Source of the DNA: an uncultured Anaerotignum sp.
Lineage (GTDB): Bacteria > Bacillota > Clostridia > Lachnospirales > Anaerotignaceae
Length of the DNA stretch: 5,425 bases
Direction of reading: 5' to 3'
Assembly (NCBI GenBank): GCA_910578425.1
Contig: CAJTQX010000013.1
Span: 1 to 5,425 of the forward strand
Shown here piece by piece: positions 4,520 to 5,425 of the stretch. The stretch's first letter is position 1, and each line of letters starts with the position of its first letter. A program made the translations under genes and the position numbers. The notes under the pieces are model-generated. The model was not told the DNA's origin. It worked only from the letters and a program-made list of their open reading frames with translations, and did not search any database.

Positions 4520-5269
4520 TTATCCGTTTGCTTTTTTAGCAATATTTTCGCGAAAATACATCAGAATTGCGGCGACCTGTGCGCGCGCGGCGTCACCGCG
4601 GGGATTGAGGGCATGCTCCTCCATGCCATTGATGATATTGTTTGCGACAGCCCAGCGGAGCGCGTTTTCCGCATAGGCGGACGCTTCCTGCGCATCAGTG
4701 AAACGGTCGAGGGACGCCTGCTTTCCATTATCGTAATCCTTGTAAGATGCGTAACGGTATAATATAGCGGCCATCTGTTCCCGCGTGATTGCGTCCTCTG
4801 GACCAAAGAGCTCGTCACTGTATCCGTCCACAATGCCTTTTTCCGCTGCCCATGTCACAGCGTTGGCATAATACTGCGAATCGGGGACATCGGCAAAAGG
4901 ATTCCGGCCGGATGCGGCAGGGCTGCCTTCCATACGCCAGAGCGTTGCCGCAATCATTCCGCGGCTGGCAGGCTGATAGGGGCTGAATGTGGTTTTTGTT
5001 GTGCCGCGCATAAGAGTATGAATATAGCAATAGCGGACCGCATCATAATACCACGCGCCTTCGGATACATCTATGAAAGGGTTATTCCAGTTGTCGGCCG
5101 TTCTGCTTTCAGCGGGCAGGCTGAAGGTGTAGGTATCCGAACCATCAGCGGTAACCTCGATGATTTCGCCGTTTTTATCCATAACGGATACGGCACCATT
5201 CCCGCAGGAAGGCAGCAGGGCGAGCAGGAGCGCGCTGGAAAGGACATGGCAGAGCAGCTTCTTTTTCAT
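4520..5269 (-). CDS. SLH-domain lipoprotein (cell-surface)
   Basis: A 249-residue exported protein. The N-terminus MKKKLLCHVL...LLLALLPSC has a basic start, a hydrophobic core and a lipobox-like LPSC with C22 as the probable lipidated residue (Pro at -2 is uncommon). Residues 26-53 (VSVMDKNGEIIEVTADGSDT then YTFSLP) resemble short beta-repeat segments found before SLH regions. Three SLH repeats follow at about 62-117, 123-177 and 187-243, with cores FIDVSEGAWYYDAV, FADVPDSQYYANAV and FTDAQEASAYAENALRWAV. Each has a later R(E/G/A)QM/MIA/QVA-type helix. SLH triplets bind pyruvylated secondary wall polymer, so lipid and wall anchoring together would tie membrane to wall. No enzymatic domain is present. 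AAAGGGG (5277-5283) lies 7 nt before the ATG. The gene is visibly richer in G+C than the DNA to its left, suggesting different ancestry. It has its own promoter and no partner in the window. Confidence 0.92.
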   Translation of the reverse strand: MKKKLLCHVLSSALLLALLPSCGNGAVSVMDKNGEIIEVTADGSDTYTFSLPAESRTADNWNNPFIDVSEGAWYYDAVRYCYIHTLMRGTTKTTFSPYQPASRGMIAATLWRMEGSPAASGRNPFADVPDSQYYANAVTWAAEKGIVDGYSDELFGPEDAITREQMAAILYRYASYKDYDNGKQASLDRFTDAQEASAYAENALRWAVANNIINGMEEHALNPRGDAARAQVAAILMYFRENIAKKANG

Positions 5270-5367
5270 AATATATCCCCTTTCATAAATGGTGTTGCCG
5301 CATTTTTTTTGAAAAAATTTTCTGTGCCGACTGTCGTCTTTTGCACCGCAGCTTTGATTTTGGTTTT

Positions 5368-5396
5368 ATTATGGGGGAAGATAGTAGGTTTTGCAA
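5368..5396 (-). promoter_or_regulatory. Promoter of the SLH lipoprotein gene
   Basis: On the minus strand TTGCAA (5391-5396), a 17-bp spacer and CATAAT (5368-5373) form a plausible vegetative promoter, with a start near 5361 and a leader of about 92 nt. The leader has A-runs but no recognisable riboswitch. The last 30 bases of the window are T-rich on the plus strand (two GTTTTTTT runs), that is an A-rich UP-like stretch upstream of this promoter. Confidence 0.6.
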
Positions 5397-5425
5397 GTTT
5401 TTTTCAGTTTTTTTAGAAAAGTTTT

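Noticed and set aside
4460..4762. Plus-strand 100-codon ORF
   Set aside because: Antisense to the third SLH repeat, where the coding evidence on the minus strand is unambiguous.
5018..5416. Plus-strand 132-codon ORF
   Set aside because: It lies antisense to the SLH lipoprotein gene and then crosses that gene's leader and promoter. It has no ribosome site; a G+C-rich shadow frame.
5397..5425. Two GTTTTTTT runs at the right edge as a repeat or terminator
   Set aside because: Simple T-rich sequence without a stem. Better read as an A-rich stretch upstream of the minus-strand promoter.
1..5425. CRISPR arrays, tRNA or rRNA genes, retron or toxin-antitoxin pairs
   Set aside because: No regularly spaced repeats, no cloverleaf or rRNA-like segments, and no reverse transcriptase or recognisable toxin/antitoxin signatures were seen on either strand.

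Overview
The window looks like a low-to-moderate G+C Firmicute, most likely a gut Clostridia (Lachnospiraceae or Oscillospiraceae type). The reasons are strong AGGAGG-type ribosome binding sites, TTGACT/TAAGAT-type promoters, a BlaI/M56 regulatory pair, an SLH-domain lipoprotein and AT-rich intergenic DNA. The organism assignment is inference; no rRNA or marker gene is present.

Layout. Positions 1-148 hold the well-formed promoter of a LysR-type regulator (149-1060, +) and possibly the first codons of a divergent gene cut by the left edge. Positions 1061-1391 hold no convincing gene. They contain a small hairpin at the lysR stop and a start-less minus-strand open frame that may be a gene relic. 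A composite terminator-like hairpin (1392-1444) then separates this region from the central unit.

The central unit (about 1450-4101, +) is the most interesting part. A near-consensus promoter (1485-1513) is flanked by two copies of ACTACAAAGATRGT, 68 bp apart, which resemble BlaI/MecI operators. It drives a BlaI/MecI/CopY-family repressor (1615-1992) that overlaps an M56 membrane metallopeptidase (1976-3367). The peptidase keeps the BlaR1-type HExxH...ExxCD zinc site. In place of the beta-lactam-binding sensor domain it has a short Cys-rich outer domain, so the signal it detects is probably not a beta-lactam. Downstream on the same strand are a hairpin, a 36-codon Cys-containing small ORF broken by one extra A in an A6 run, a 107-residue three-helix membrane protein, and a 38-codon ORF coupled to it by an ATGA overlap. 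An 11-bp-stem terminator ends the unit. I infer that signal-activated cleavage of the repressor derepresses the whole unit, including the small membrane and peptide genes.

The right part is on the minus strand. Positions 4140-4364 hold a decayed N-terminal fragment of an IS5-family transposase with two in-frame stops. Positions 4520-5269 encode a compact SLH lipoprotein: a lipobox, a short beta-type segment and three SLH repeats. It has its own promoter (5368-5396) and is visibly richer in G+C than everything to its left.
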